Source: an uncultured Poribacteria bacterium
Lineage (GTDB): Bacteria; Poribacteria; WGA-4E; PCPOR2b
Length of the DNA: 64,000 bases
Direction of reading: 5' to 3'
Assembly (NCBI GenBank): GCA_958296125.1
Contig: OY282444.1
Coordinates: 1,225,176-1,289,175, forward strand
The position numbers and the translations under genes are program-made. Each line of letters starts with the position of its first letter. Within the stretch, counting starts at the first letter, position 1. The notes under the pieces were generated by a model. The model did not search any database. It worked only from the letters and a program-made list of their open reading frames with translations, and had not been told where the DNA came from. Positions 27,348 through 35,509 of this stretch are shown piece after piece.

Positions 27348-28323
27348 TTTGCTTTAGCCTCCTTTTTTTTGAAACAGTGTTTTCGTGTTGGATCTGATAC
27401 TTTCCCAACCCAAACGTCGCGTTTTTGCCGACGTGCAGAAACCTGCCCAACGCCACAAACGGAAGGAACACCGCCAAATCGCCCGCATAGGTTACGCTGC
27501 CGACCAATCCGCCAAGTTGCATCTTCTGATTTTGCCGCGACGAGTAGCGGGTCCAATCGTGCCAGCGTAATTCGTTCTGAACGGTTTGGACGGTTTCCGC
27601 CTGCGCGATGAGTCCCTTAAAATCGAGTTCCAGTGATTCGCCGCAGTGGAAATACGCTAATGCGGAGATGCGTCCAATCAACCGTCGCCAAAAGAGGTGG
27701 AACGGGAGTTTATCCGTTATTTGCCCCTTGTGTGTGACCCGCGTGGGGGTGAGTAGGTGCACGGTCAATGCGTCGGTTGGCAAAGATTCCGCTTCTCGCT
27801 GAATTTCGTCGAAACTGAGTGTATTATTGCGGTTGTGTACTATTTGGGTATCGCCGTCGTAGATTGATTCCCCGTTATCGGTCAGGACTTGGGTCAGTTG
27901 GAAACGTCCGCGTCCCTTGCCGATGCCGATCTCGCCCAACTCACGGAAACTGACAAGGAAATAGGGGAGGTAGTCGATGGCACGCCCGATAAGGGTGAGA
28001 CGGAACACAAACGAATCGCCTCGACGGTATTCACCTCGCGTGTTTAACGGGTCAATTACGAAGGGTCGGGGGACATCGCCGTATGTCCGCAGTTGTTGGG
28101 CCCCCTCGAATGGGGTGGTCTCGAAGATGTACGGATATGGGCAGACCGCTTTGAGTGTGCAGTCCCGACAATCAATTGGGCCCTGCGTACAAACCATCCT
28201 TCTGAAAGCGTGTCCGAATCCGCCGCGGAGTGTGGAGCCTGCGTAGGGTGGCATCACAATTGTTGAGCGCGCGGTCAGGCTTACCTGGTAGCGTGCGAGT
28301 CGGAAGTTTTGAAGTGGGCTCAT
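27340..28323 (-). CDS. cas6: CRISPR pre-crRNA endoribonuclease Cas6 (RAMP)
   Basis: A 327-residue RAMP protein with the Cas6 pattern: PPYAGSTLRGGFGHAFRR near residue 35, a four-cysteine cluster CRDCTLKAVCPY, and the Gly-rich loop IGIGKGRGRFQL near 140. A second Gly-rich loop, KNATFGLGKYQ, lies at the C-terminus. It should cut the repeat RNA to leave the ACTGAAAG-type handle. The long form (about 330 residues) is the kind annotated as CRISPR system precrRNA-processing RAMP protein. ATG 28323 sits 8 bases after AGAGG; in-frame ATGs at 28329 and 28341 are alternatives. It is the first effector gene after the WYL regulator. Confidence 0.9.
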   Translation of the reverse strand: MSPLQNFRLARYQVSLTARSTIVMPPYAGSTLRGGFGHAFRRMVCTQGPIDCRDCTLKAVCPYPYIFETTPFEGAQQLRTYGDVPRPFVIDPLNTRGEYRRGDSFVFRLTLIGRAIDYLPYFLVSFRELGEIGIGKGRGRFQLTQVLTDNGESIYDGDTQIVHNRNNTLSFDEIQREAESLPTDALTVHLLTPTRVTHKGQITDKLPFHLFWRRLIGRISALAYFHCGESLELDFKGLIAQAETVQTVQNELRWHDWTRYSSRQNQKMQLGGLVGSVTYAGDLAVFLPFVALGRFLHVGKNATFGLGKYQIQHENTVSKKRRLKQNA

Positions 28324-28391
28324 TGGCATATCCTCTCTCATGTTGTCCGCTTTTCATCGCGTCATTGGGATATTGGAAAAACTCGGTTTCT

Positions 28392-28837
28392 CGGTAATTC
28401 GGGCAACTGATACCCGAACCTTGTGTTAATTATACAGATCAACACCGTCAGAATATGTCGGTGATTAAAAATTTTATCGTTTTTTTAGTGGTTCTCGTAT
28501 TTTTTAGTCATTTTCGTGATTTCCTGAGCGATTTCCGCACGAAAATTGGGGGGTGCGAGCACCTCCGCACAACTGCCCCATTGCAAAACCTGACGCATCA
28601 ACCCTTTTCGTCCTTCAGTATCGAAGTGCATTTCGATTTGGTCATTCCCTAAGTCGATCTGTTTTTGCAAACCTTGCCATTTCTGGACGCGCACCCAGCG
28701 GGAGGCAGGTGGGTCCACACGGATGACCGCTTGTACTGGTTGGTTTTTCATGCCGCCAAAGCCGCGTGCGATGTACTCATTGAGGTCGAAGCCTTCTTGA
28801 GGTTTGAAGGTTTCATTGAGGAGTGTCAGCGATTGCA
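28392..28837. repeat. direct repeat, right copy (tail of WYL gene and cas6 upstream region)
   Basis: This matches 14194-14641 in the same orientation. It covers the last third of the intact WYL gene and about 90 bases of the gap before cas6, so it includes any regulatory sequence between the two genes. Confidence 0.9.
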
Positions 28838-29477
28838 TCCGATCGTCAAATACAAATTCGCGAAGTGCTTTTCGGACATGACAATAGCCAATCAACCGCA
28901 GCGCGTTGTCCGAATAGGCGATGCCGTAGGGGTCAACCTTGCGTTGGAGGGATTCGCCCCGGCTGGCAGAGTGATAGAGTAAGTCGAGTCGTCGCCGTTC
29001 TTCACAGGCGGTTTGTGCTCGAGCGATGTGTGGGGCGACACTTTGAAAATCTTTCACAGGCTGGAGTCGAAAGGCGAGGATGTCCTGGACCCGGTTAAAG
29101 TAGTCCTGACCTTCAGCCGGTAAGGTGGCGTGCACTTTTTTGAGGGCGTTGGTGAGTGCTTCAAAGTATGGCGTTCCTTTGAGGAATGTGGTGGCATCTT
29201 GTGCGAGGGTCAATGCGAACCGTTCGGGTAGCGACAGATCGAGTGCTGGAAACTGGTAATCGTCCTCGAATCTATACCGCTTTTGCCGCCCTTCCCTCTC
29301 TTCCAGAATTGATGGGAAATACCGCATGAGGATGATGCGGTCTCGCTCAATCGTGCGTTCACTGGCCCCGGTTTCTGCAATCAGTTGTTGCTTTGTGATA
29401 CCGTTATATCTGGCAATCTTATTCAGAATCAGCCATTGCCGTTCTATCTGCTTTTCGTCTGCAATTCGTTGAGGCAT
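28485..29477 (-). CDS. WYL-domain transcriptional regulator of the CRISPR-Cas locus
   Basis: A 330-residue regulator. Residues 1-75 form a winged helix-turn-helix (KIARYNGITKQQLIAETG then ASERTIERDRI). The WYL domain follows around 140-230 (RRRLDLLYHSASRGE, KVDPYGIAYSDNALRLIGYC) and a WCX-type C-terminal domain ends the protein. WYL proteins next to cas genes usually act as ligand-responsive regulators of CRISPR expression. It is first in the minus-strand run, about 160 bases before cas6. A 20-base dyad at 29526-29545, upstream of its start, could be its operator. Its 3-prime third is duplicated beyond the array. Confidence 0.92.
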   Translation of the reverse strand: MPQRIADEKQIERQWLILNKIARYNGITKQQLIAETGASERTIERDRIILMRYFPSILEEREGRQKRYRFEDDYQFPALDLSLPERFALTLAQDATTFLKGTPYFEALTNALKKVHATLPAEGQDYFNRVQDILAFRLQPVKDFQSVAPHIARAQTACEERRRLDLLYHSASRGESLQRKVDPYGIAYSDNALRLIGYCHVRKALREFVFDDRMQSLTLLNETFKPQEGFDLNEYIARGFGGMKNQPVQAVIRVDPPASRWVRVQKWQGLQKQIDLGNDQIEMHFDTEGRKGLMRQVLQWGSCAEVLAPPNFRAEIAQEITKMTKKYENH

Positions 29478-29525
29478 TATTTGTTCCTTTTTCTGGTTCG
29501 GTATTTCTATGAAGGACGAACAAAC

Positions 29526-29545
29526 GGAACAGAAATCTCCGTTCC
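29526..29545 (-). promoter_or_regulatory. dyad upstream of the WYL gene, possible operator
   Basis: GGAACAGAAATCTCCGTTCC is an imperfect palindrome with GGAAC/GTTCC arms, 48 bases before the start codon. Autoregulation by the WYL protein is an inference from position. Confidence 0.35.
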
Positions 29546-29635
29546 CTAAGAATTCTGTGTGATACTGCGCCCCGTTGAAGTTTTGGAAGTCAGGCTAGGA
29601 AGCCCGACCTACGGAGCACATAGAAAAAGTTTGGT

Positions 29636-31180
29636 TTAGAAGTTTGGGAACATCAAGGGTTGGTCAGTAAACACCTTTTCATCCATTGTTGAAACACGCT
29701 CAACAATAGGTTTGAAGCCTATTGCGTCTAGCACGTCGCGTTTAATGTCAATCCCCGGCGCAACTTCCTTTAATACAACGCCGCGATTTGTCAGTTGGAA
29801 GGTAGCGCGTTCGGTGACATACAACACTTCTTGTCCCGTTTCGCGAGCGTATCTGCCGCTGAAGGTAATCTGCTCAACCTGCTCAACGAACTTGGGGACT
29901 ACACCTTCCTTAACGACCTGGACCCTGCCGTTTTGGATCTGGACTTCTGCCTTCACGGCAAGTGTGCCGCAGAAAACCACCCTCTTGGCGTTCTGGGAGA
30001 TGTCAATGAAACCGCCGCAGCCGGGGATACGGTTGCCAAACTTACTGACATTCACGTTGCCATGTCCATCCACTTGGGCGTGCGAGAGGAATGCAATGTC
30101 GATGCCTCCGCCCTGATATGAATCGAACTGGTAGGGCTGATCCAAGATCACCATCGGATAGTACATCGCACCGGAATCGAGTCCGCCTGCAGGAATGCCG
30201 CCCAAACTGCCTTGCTCGATACTAAAGGTGATCTGATCTTCAATCCCACTCTCTTCAGCAATCATCCCAACACCAAAGGGCATACCGAACCCTAGATTCA
30301 CGACCGCATTCGGACGTAACTCCAACGCCGCCCGCTTGACGATGACTTTGCGTTCATCAAGCGACAGCCGCCCCATACTCAAGTCGCCTTCGCGGGCATC
30401 GCCGCACAGTGCCGGATCATAGTCGATCTGGTAGGTCTGTTTCTGATTTGGATCAAGGACGATAGTATCAACAAGGATCCCGGGGATTTTGACCATACGG
30501 GGATCGATGCCGCGCTCCCCAACCATCTGCTTAACCTGCGCGATGACTTTCCCTCCGGAATTCCTCGCTGCCTGCGCGACCGATAACATCTCGAAATAGG
30601 CTGCCTCTCCCTCCATTGAAATATTGCCATCGGGGTCGGCGGTGGTGCCGCGGATGAAGGCGACATTCACGGGGAAGCTGTGGTACAGCAGATACTCCTT
30701 GCCTCGCAACGTGACCACTTCAACCAAATCTTCCGTCGTCCGTGTGTTGAGTTTGCCGCCTTCGATTCGGGGGTCTACGAATGTGTGCAAGCCGACATGG
30801 GTCACGTAGCCGGGCGCACCGGCGGCGATACTCCGCATCAGGCATGACAACGCGCCCTGTGGGAGGTTGTAAGCCTCGGTTTTGTTTTCGATGGCGAGTT
30901 GTGCCATCGGCGGCGACATCCCCCAATGCCCGCCGATGTCGCGTTTAATCAAGCGTGGGTCGGCGAGGTGCCCCAAGCCGAGTGCCCCCTGATCTCCCAT
31001 CCCGCTGATGTGAACGACTGTCAGGTCGCGCGGCTGCAGCGTTGATTGGAATCGTCGTCCCAACGCTTCGATGAGTGATTCGGGGATGGCGTGTCCTGCG
31101 CCGCTTCCCCCAATAACGAGGGTGTCCCCACTTTGTACCATCTGCACAGCTTCTTTTGCGGTGATAATCGGTTTTATCAT
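29636..31180 (-). CDS. acyl-CoA:carboxylate CoA-transferase (family I, fused subunits)
   Basis: A 514-residue protein in which the alpha and beta halves of a family I CoA-transferase are fused, like propionate or acetate CoA-transferases. The alpha half has GDTLVIGGSGAGHAIPESLI near residue 18. The beta half starts near 275 (DERKVIVKRAALELRPNAVV), with NLGFGMPFGVG and the catalytic glutamate in SIEQGSLGGIP near residue 325. It should move CoA between short-chain acyl-CoAs and free acids in the cytoplasm. No partner gene for fatty-acid or ketone-body breakdown adjoins it. ATG 31180 follows AGGAGCC. Confidence 0.88.
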   Translation of the reverse strand: MIKPIITAKEAVQMVQSGDTLVIGGSGAGHAIPESLIEALGRRFQSTLQPRDLTVVHISGMGDQGALGLGHLADPRLIKRDIGGHWGMSPPMAQLAIENKTEAYNLPQGALSCLMRSIAAGAPGYVTHVGLHTFVDPRIEGGKLNTRTTEDLVEVVTLRGKEYLLYHSFPVNVAFIRGTTADPDGNISMEGEAAYFEMLSVAQAARNSGGKVIAQVKQMVGERGIDPRMVKIPGILVDTIVLDPNQKQTYQIDYDPALCGDAREGDLSMGRLSLDERKVIVKRAALELRPNAVVNLGFGMPFGVGMIAEESGIEDQITFSIEQGSLGGIPAGGLDSGAMYYPMVILDQPYQFDSYQGGGIDIAFLSHAQVDGHGNVNVSKFGNRIPGCGGFIDISQNAKRVVFCGTLAVKAEVQIQNGRVQVVKEGVVPKFVEQVEQITFSGRYARETGQEVLYVTERATFQLTNRGVVLKEVAPGIDIKRDVLDAIGFKPIVERVSTMDEKVFTDQPLMFPNF

Positions 31181-31301
31181 TTAGTGGCTCCTGAGAATCA
31201 GGGTTGTTGGAAACCAAGCTCCTACGATTTACTCCTCCCAAATTTAGGGATGATGTCTCCTCGGATTACATCCACCTATTAAATGACTTGTCAAACAGGT
31301 T

Positions 31302-33404
31302 TTACGCTTCCACGGAGTGTATAACTGCAACCTCCCAAGGTTCGACGATGAGTTGGAATGCACCATCTGTAATCGGTACCTCACGATGAGCCAATAGGTC
31401 ATGCGCGTGGTTCGTTCTCCATCTGGGACGCAGGGTGACGTGCGCCTGCCGCGATTCGACGTTGAAGACGAATAGCAGCCATCCGCGACAACGCGATTTC
31501 CGCACAATGGGTACGACGCGATCTCCTTCAACTGACACTGCGGGGTGCACCCCAAACTCACCCGTCAGTCCAAGAATTAGTTCGGGCTGTCCTACATCCT
31601 CGAATCCCGCCGACAGCGTAAAGCCGAACCATGTGAAACGTTGATCCCTCGTCTGGACAGCTACGGTGTCGCCGCCCAAAGACGCGATGGACCGGGTATC
31701 GTTACGCGGCTCTAGGATCGCGTACCCACACGGTGTCTGGATCGTCGCTTGTCCGTAGGGGGTTTCGACGATATTCCAGCCATCCTCAATGTCGTGTGGC
31801 GTTATCGCCGAGAAGTCGGCTACACGCACGCCGAACCGATCGGCGAACCCTTCCGGCGGACGATAGCTGGACTGTCCATCGGCAGAGTACATGCCAAAAC
31901 TCCCCTCCGCCACGAAATGTGTTTCCGGACTTTCTAGTAACGTCAGTTCAATCCGTTCCTGTGTTTCTGCGTTCATCAATGTAACGTTGGGCAGAAACAG
32001 CAGTCGGTAGCCCGACCAGTCCATCCGTGGTGTAATGATGTCCGCAGAGATACCGTGCCCCCAGAGCGTCCGGTACACACCACGCAAATCCGCCAAAAAA
32101 CGGTCGGATTCATCGTTGTAGCTGAAAAGCTCCTGCGATTCGGGGTGGTACACGATACCTACTTCAGCACGTGGACATTCCAAAGGCAGGTGTTCGGCGA
32201 GTCCCTCAATCTGCGCTATCGCACGTGCCACCGCATCAAAACGGGGTGTCGGCTCGCCATCCAATGCGACCAAGTTATAGCCGGGCGACTCGAAACTGAG
32301 ATACTCTGGGCGATATTGCCAGACCATCGCCCCCGCGGCACCGCTCGCTAAGGTCATCCAGAGAAGCGTGGTCAGTTCTCGCGGATCGGATTGCTTTTTC
32401 CACGTCACCCCACCTCTCGACATGCCCGCGTAGATTTCTTCATTCCACCAACGCCCATTGCGCCCGACACTCCGCGACCAGTCGAAACTAAACGCTCGAT
32501 CCGCAATCTGGTACGGGTCATCCGATGTGAGTAGGTTGTTAGACGGCATCGACATCCCCCAGCTATCCACAATCCGCGCACACCGCTCATCCCAAGGCCG
32601 TGGAGACCAACCGCCGTGTGATCGCACCTCATGATAGGGATCAATCTCCTCAACTTCGTCTACCATCCATTGCAGATGATTCGCTAGGTTCTCGTAGTGA
32701 AATTCGCGGTAAAGCAGCATCTCAACGACATTTTGATCCGAACGGGGTGGCTCCACATCTTCCCAGCGGCGATAGCGACGTGAGAAACGGGTATTGAGCG
32801 TGTCCAGCGTGAATCGATCGCGCAGCCACCCTTTGTACTTAGCAATCGTGTTTTCGCAGTAGCACGGATAGCCATCGCTATCTAAACTCCACACCGATGC
32901 CAGATTAACACCATCCCAGAGTCCCCAGATTAACAGGTTGGGACGGTCCTTATAGCGGTGGACCGCATGGCGCAACAGCCCGCCGCCATACTCACGCCAA
33001 GCGGGATGGTCATAGCAGTGGATCATCGCACCTTGGGGATAGGCGGGGCCCGCGTGGGATTCTGCGCGTTGACCCCGGTGGTTAACGACCCGCATATCGG
33101 GATACTCGCGGGTCAGCCACTCCGGGCAGGCACCGTGTGTTCCCAGCACGATGTCGAGCCAGACAGACAATCCGTGTTTTTCTGCTAGGTCGAACAGGAG
33201 GTCGAAGTCATCCAGTTCGTAGATGCCCGGGCGCGGTTCCATCCAGTTCCAGTAAGTAAAACTGCGTATAACCCGGAAACCTGCCGCGCTCAATCGGGCG
33301 AAGTCTTTATCCCAGTAGTCGGGTTTGGGGGTGGGTGCACGGTAGTACTCTACCCCGACGGGAAATGGAGTCTTCGGATGTTCAAAGCGTTTTGTGGTAG
33401 GCAT
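31302..33404 (-). CDS. GH42-like beta-galactosidase family protein
   Basis: A 700-residue TIM-barrel glycoside-hydrolase-like protein. It opens with VGVEYYRAPTPKPDYWDKDF and has VIRSFTYWNWMEPRPGIYEL and SVWLDIVLGTHGACPEWLT, all GH42 barrel features. A trimerisation-like domain (ADIITPRMDWSGYRLLFLPN) follows near residue 440, and a C-terminal beta domain ends the protein. The strand that normally ends in the acid/base Asn-Glu pair reads LLIWGLWDGVN here, so the usual Glu is missing. A WWNEEIYAG segment near residue 330 could supply the nucleophile. It may act on an unusual substrate or be non-hydrolytic. No signal peptide is seen. Confidence 0.75.
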   Translation of the reverse strand: MPTTKRFEHPKTPFPVGVEYYRAPTPKPDYWDKDFARLSAAGFRVIRSFTYWNWMEPRPGIYELDDFDLLFDLAEKHGLSVWLDIVLGTHGACPEWLTREYPDMRVVNHRGQRAESHAGPAYPQGAMIHCYDHPAWREYGGGLLRHAVHRYKDRPNLLIWGLWDGVNLASVWSLDSDGYPCYCENTIAKYKGWLRDRFTLDTLNTRFSRRYRRWEDVEPPRSDQNVVEMLLYREFHYENLANHLQWMVDEVEEIDPYHEVRSHGGWSPRPWDERCARIVDSWGMSMPSNNLLTSDDPYQIADRAFSFDWSRSVGRNGRWWNEEIYAGMSRGGVTWKKQSDPRELTTLLWMTLASGAAGAMVWQYRPEYLSFESPGYNLVALDGEPTPRFDAVARAIAQIEGLAEHLPLECPRAEVGIVYHPESQELFSYNDESDRFLADLRGVYRTLWGHGISADIITPRMDWSGYRLLFLPNVTLMNAETQERIELTLLESPETHFVAEGSFGMYSADGQSSYRPPEGFADRFGVRVADFSAITPHDIEDGWNIVETPYGQATIQTPCGYAILEPRNDTRSIASLGGDTVAVQTRDQRFTWFGFTLSAGFEDVGQPELILGLTGEFGVHPAVSVEGDRVVPIVRKSRCRGWLLFVFNVESRQAHVTLRPRWRTNHAHDLLAHREVPITDGAFQLIVEPWEVAVIHSVEA

Positions 33405-33600
33405 TTGGTATCTCCTTAGTTATCTTTAGTCGGTTGATTTCCCAAAATCGAAAATATCCAGAACATAACGCGATAATCTTGGCTCAATCAGCCCGGAACA
33501 TTGCGCGATAGTCCGGGGGTTTTGTCGAGACCCGAATAGGTAATAGCTTCGGTTCCCTGACACGCTATAGGGCTATTTAGTTTCCGGCTTTTTAATCGAT

Positions 33601-33675
33601 TTTGGCGGGTAGTCCGTTCCATCTTGCCCCCTGGTCTCGGCACGCCTGTCCCGATCTTATCGGGGGACGGCACGG
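33601..33675. repeat. GC-rich mosaic element, longest single copy
   Basis: Its reverse complement reads CCCCGATAAGATCGGGACAG, GCGTGCCGAGACCAGGGG. These are the two modules later found separately inside the DUF433 copies at 55711-55740 and 58827-58858, so it looks like the parent form. Confidence 0.55.
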
Positions 33676-33716
33676 ATCGAAGAATTAAATGACCCTATGA
33701 CAAGCTATTTGGGCTG

Positions 33717-33745
33717 TTGACGGGAATTTGAATCTCTGCTATACT
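33717..33745 (+). promoter_or_regulatory. sigma70-type promoter of the P-loop kinase gene
   Basis: TTGACG at 33717-33722, a 17-base spacer and TATACT at 33740-33745. The start codon lies 128 bases downstream. Confidence 0.55.
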
Positions 33746-33872
33746 GAATCAGGCCAATGGTTGAGAACCGATGCCGTTCGTCGTTCCGTCGGTATATTCG
33801 GGCGGATGGATTCGGCATCACTTTTGTAGGGGCAGGTCTTGTGCCTGCTCACACTGTTTAGGAGGAGAAACT

Positions 33873-34538
33873 ATGAGACTCATCCTCGTCGGTTGCGAAT
33901 ACGCTGGTAAGACAACGTTAGCCAACGAAATTGTGAAATGGATTGATAGCACAATGGGTGGTGCTCGCGGCTTCCATGACCATTTTACCATCCCTTCTTC
34001 TGAATTAACAGCGGAAGATCAGGATCAATTTATGGCACTGAGTTCGCGGCTCAAGGAGATGTTCCAGCGTTATATCATTGAGTATCACCTTCAACCTTCG
34101 TTTTACAGCGACCCCGACCACAACATGACCGGTTTTCATATTGAGGAGGCGGTCTATGCGCCGTTGTATTACGGTTACGGTGGCAAAGGTGAATATGCTG
34201 AACGGACGACGTTAGCGCGGGCGGTGGAGAAAACAATTATGAAGGAAGCACCTGACACGGTGCTTATCCTGATTACAGCTTCAGCCGAAGTCATCGCGCA
34301 ACGGATGCAAGAGAATCGACAACCGCTCGGCGTTTTACAGGAGCAGGATATCGAATACGTCCTGCAACGGTTTGAGGAGGAATACCAAGCCTCGCTGATC
34401 CGCAGAAAGTTTAGCCTTGATACCACAACGGCGACTGTGGAGGAAACCCTCTCCGAATTTGCCGATCAGATTGAACTGTACCTGTCGGATGCGGACCGCC
34501 TGCGGATGTTGGCACATCAGGCTTTACACGCGAAATGA
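33873..34538 (+). CDS. P-loop nucleoside/nucleotide kinase-like protein
   Basis: A 221-residue protein whose first strand and Walker A loop read MRLILVGCEYAGKTTLANEI. A DHFTIPSSEL segment follows at residue 31 and an LID-like basic loop (AQRMQENRQPLG) near 150. The overall shape is that of thymidylate, deoxynucleoside or adenylate-type kinases. The phosphate acceptor cannot be inferred. The ATG at 33873 has a perfect GGAGGAG site; an open frame from 33771 adds only intergenic-repeat translation. The stop is 17 bases before the start of the metallo-beta-lactamase gene, so the two are probably co-transcribed. Confidence 0.75.
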   Translation: MRLILVGCEYAGKTTLANEIVKWIDSTMGGARGFHDHFTIPSSELTAEDQDQFMALSSRLKEMFQRYIIEYHLQPSFYSDPDHNMTGFHIEEAVYAPLYYGYGGKGEYAERTTLARAVEKTIMKEAPDTVLILITASAEVIAQRMQENRQPLGVLQEQDIEYVLQRFEEEYQASLIRRKFSLDTTTATVEETLSEFADQIELYLSDADRLRMLAHQALHAK

Positions 34539-34555
34539 ATTTGAAAGGAAAAGCT

Positions 34556-35428
34556 ATGAAACATCTAACCTATACAATCGTCGCGGCGATTTCCGTTTTC
34601 TGGTGCATCGCTGCTTGGGCACAAACGGATTTTGCAAGGGTTAAAATTAAAACCACTCACGTTGCCGACAACATCTATATGCTGGAAGGGGTTGGTGGGA
34701 ATATCGGTGTATCGGTGGGACCGGACGGGATTTTGCTTGTTGACGATCAATTCGCGCCGTTGGCGGAAAAAATTCGGAACGCGCTCAAAGAACTGGGTGA
34801 GGGACAATTAAAATTTCTGGTCAACACCCACTTCCACGGCGATCACACCGGCGGTAACGTCGTCTTTGGAACTGAGGCGCACATCATCTCCCACGCCAAT
34901 GTCCGAAAACGGCTACAGCTGAAATCGCCCCCCAAAGAAGCCTTGCCGGTTGTCACATTTGATGATTCGTTGTCTATCCACTTCAACGGTGAAGAGATTC
35001 GCGTTATCCACTTTCCAAATAGTCATACGGATGGGGACAGCGTCATTTTCTTCACCGGATCAAACGTTGTACATACGGGGGATCTCTTTTTCTCCGGCCG
35101 ATTTCCCTATGTTGATTTAGATAGCGGCGGGGATGTGGAGGGATTGATAAGGCATATTGAGCAACTCTTAACCGAATTCCCGCCTGACGTGAAACTGATC
35201 CCGGGACACGGTCCACTTTCGGATCTGGATGACCTCAAAACGTATCACCAGATACTTGTGGCGACGGCGGACTTAGTTCGGGGTCAGATAGAGGAAGGAA
35301 AAAATTTGGATGAAATTAAAGCGGCGGGACTTCCCCAAAAGTGGCGTTCTTGGGGAGCCGGTTTCATTTCCACGGGACGATGGATTGAAATCCTCCACCG
35401 GAGTCTGGTGAAAGCAGGTGACGGTTAA
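34556..35428 (+). CDS. exported metallo-beta-lactamase-fold hydrolase
   Basis: A 290-residue periplasmic protein with signal peptide MKHLTYTIVAAISVFWCIAA ending AWAQ. The zinc site is intact: THFHGDHTGG near residue 94, HTD near 160 in PNSHTDGDS, HTGDLFFSGRFP near 178 and GHGPLSD near 225. Such enzymes hydrolyse cyclic esters, thioesters or beta-lactams; the substrate is not readable. The ATG at 34556 has AAAGGAAAAG upstream and gives a normal signal peptide. A start at 34535 would overlap the kinase stop by 4 bases but weakens the signal. Confidence 0.85.
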   Translation: MKHLTYTIVAAISVFWCIAAWAQTDFARVKIKTTHVADNIYMLEGVGGNIGVSVGPDGILLVDDQFAPLAEKIRNALKELGEGQLKFLVNTHFHGDHTGGNVVFGTEAHIISHANVRKRLQLKSPPKEALPVVTFDDSLSIHFNGEEIRVIHFPNSHTDGDSVIFFTGSNVVHTGDLFFSGRFPYVDLDSGGDVEGLIRHIEQLLTEFPPDVKLIPGHGPLSDLDDLKTYHQILVATADLVRGQIEEGKNLDEIKAAGLPQKWRSWGAGFISTGRWIEILHRSLVKAGDG

Positions 35429-35433
35429 TATAA

Positions 35434-35499
35434 AACCGCAGATCCCATAGAATCTCGTGGGTGATGCCCCATCGGCGTAGTTCTATGAAATCTGCGGTT
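35434..35499. terminator. bidirectional terminator-like inverted repeat
   Basis: AACCGCAGAT (35434-35443) pairs with ATCTGCGGTT (35490-35499), and inner arms CATAGAA/TTCTATG extend the stem. It separates the convergent hydrolase and ammonium-transporter genes, and TTCTTTAT follows on the plus strand. Confidence 0.55.
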
Positions 35500-35509
35500 C
35501 TTTATCGTT

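Larger units (their letters stand above)
33405..33872. other. intergenic region with mosaic element and promoter
   Basis: This 468-base divergent gap has no supported gene. It contains the GC-rich mosaic element at 33601-33675 and a promoter for the P-loop kinase. A GTAGGGGCAGGTCTTGTGCC stretch near 33827 resembles dispersed intergenic sequence. Confidence 0.5.
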
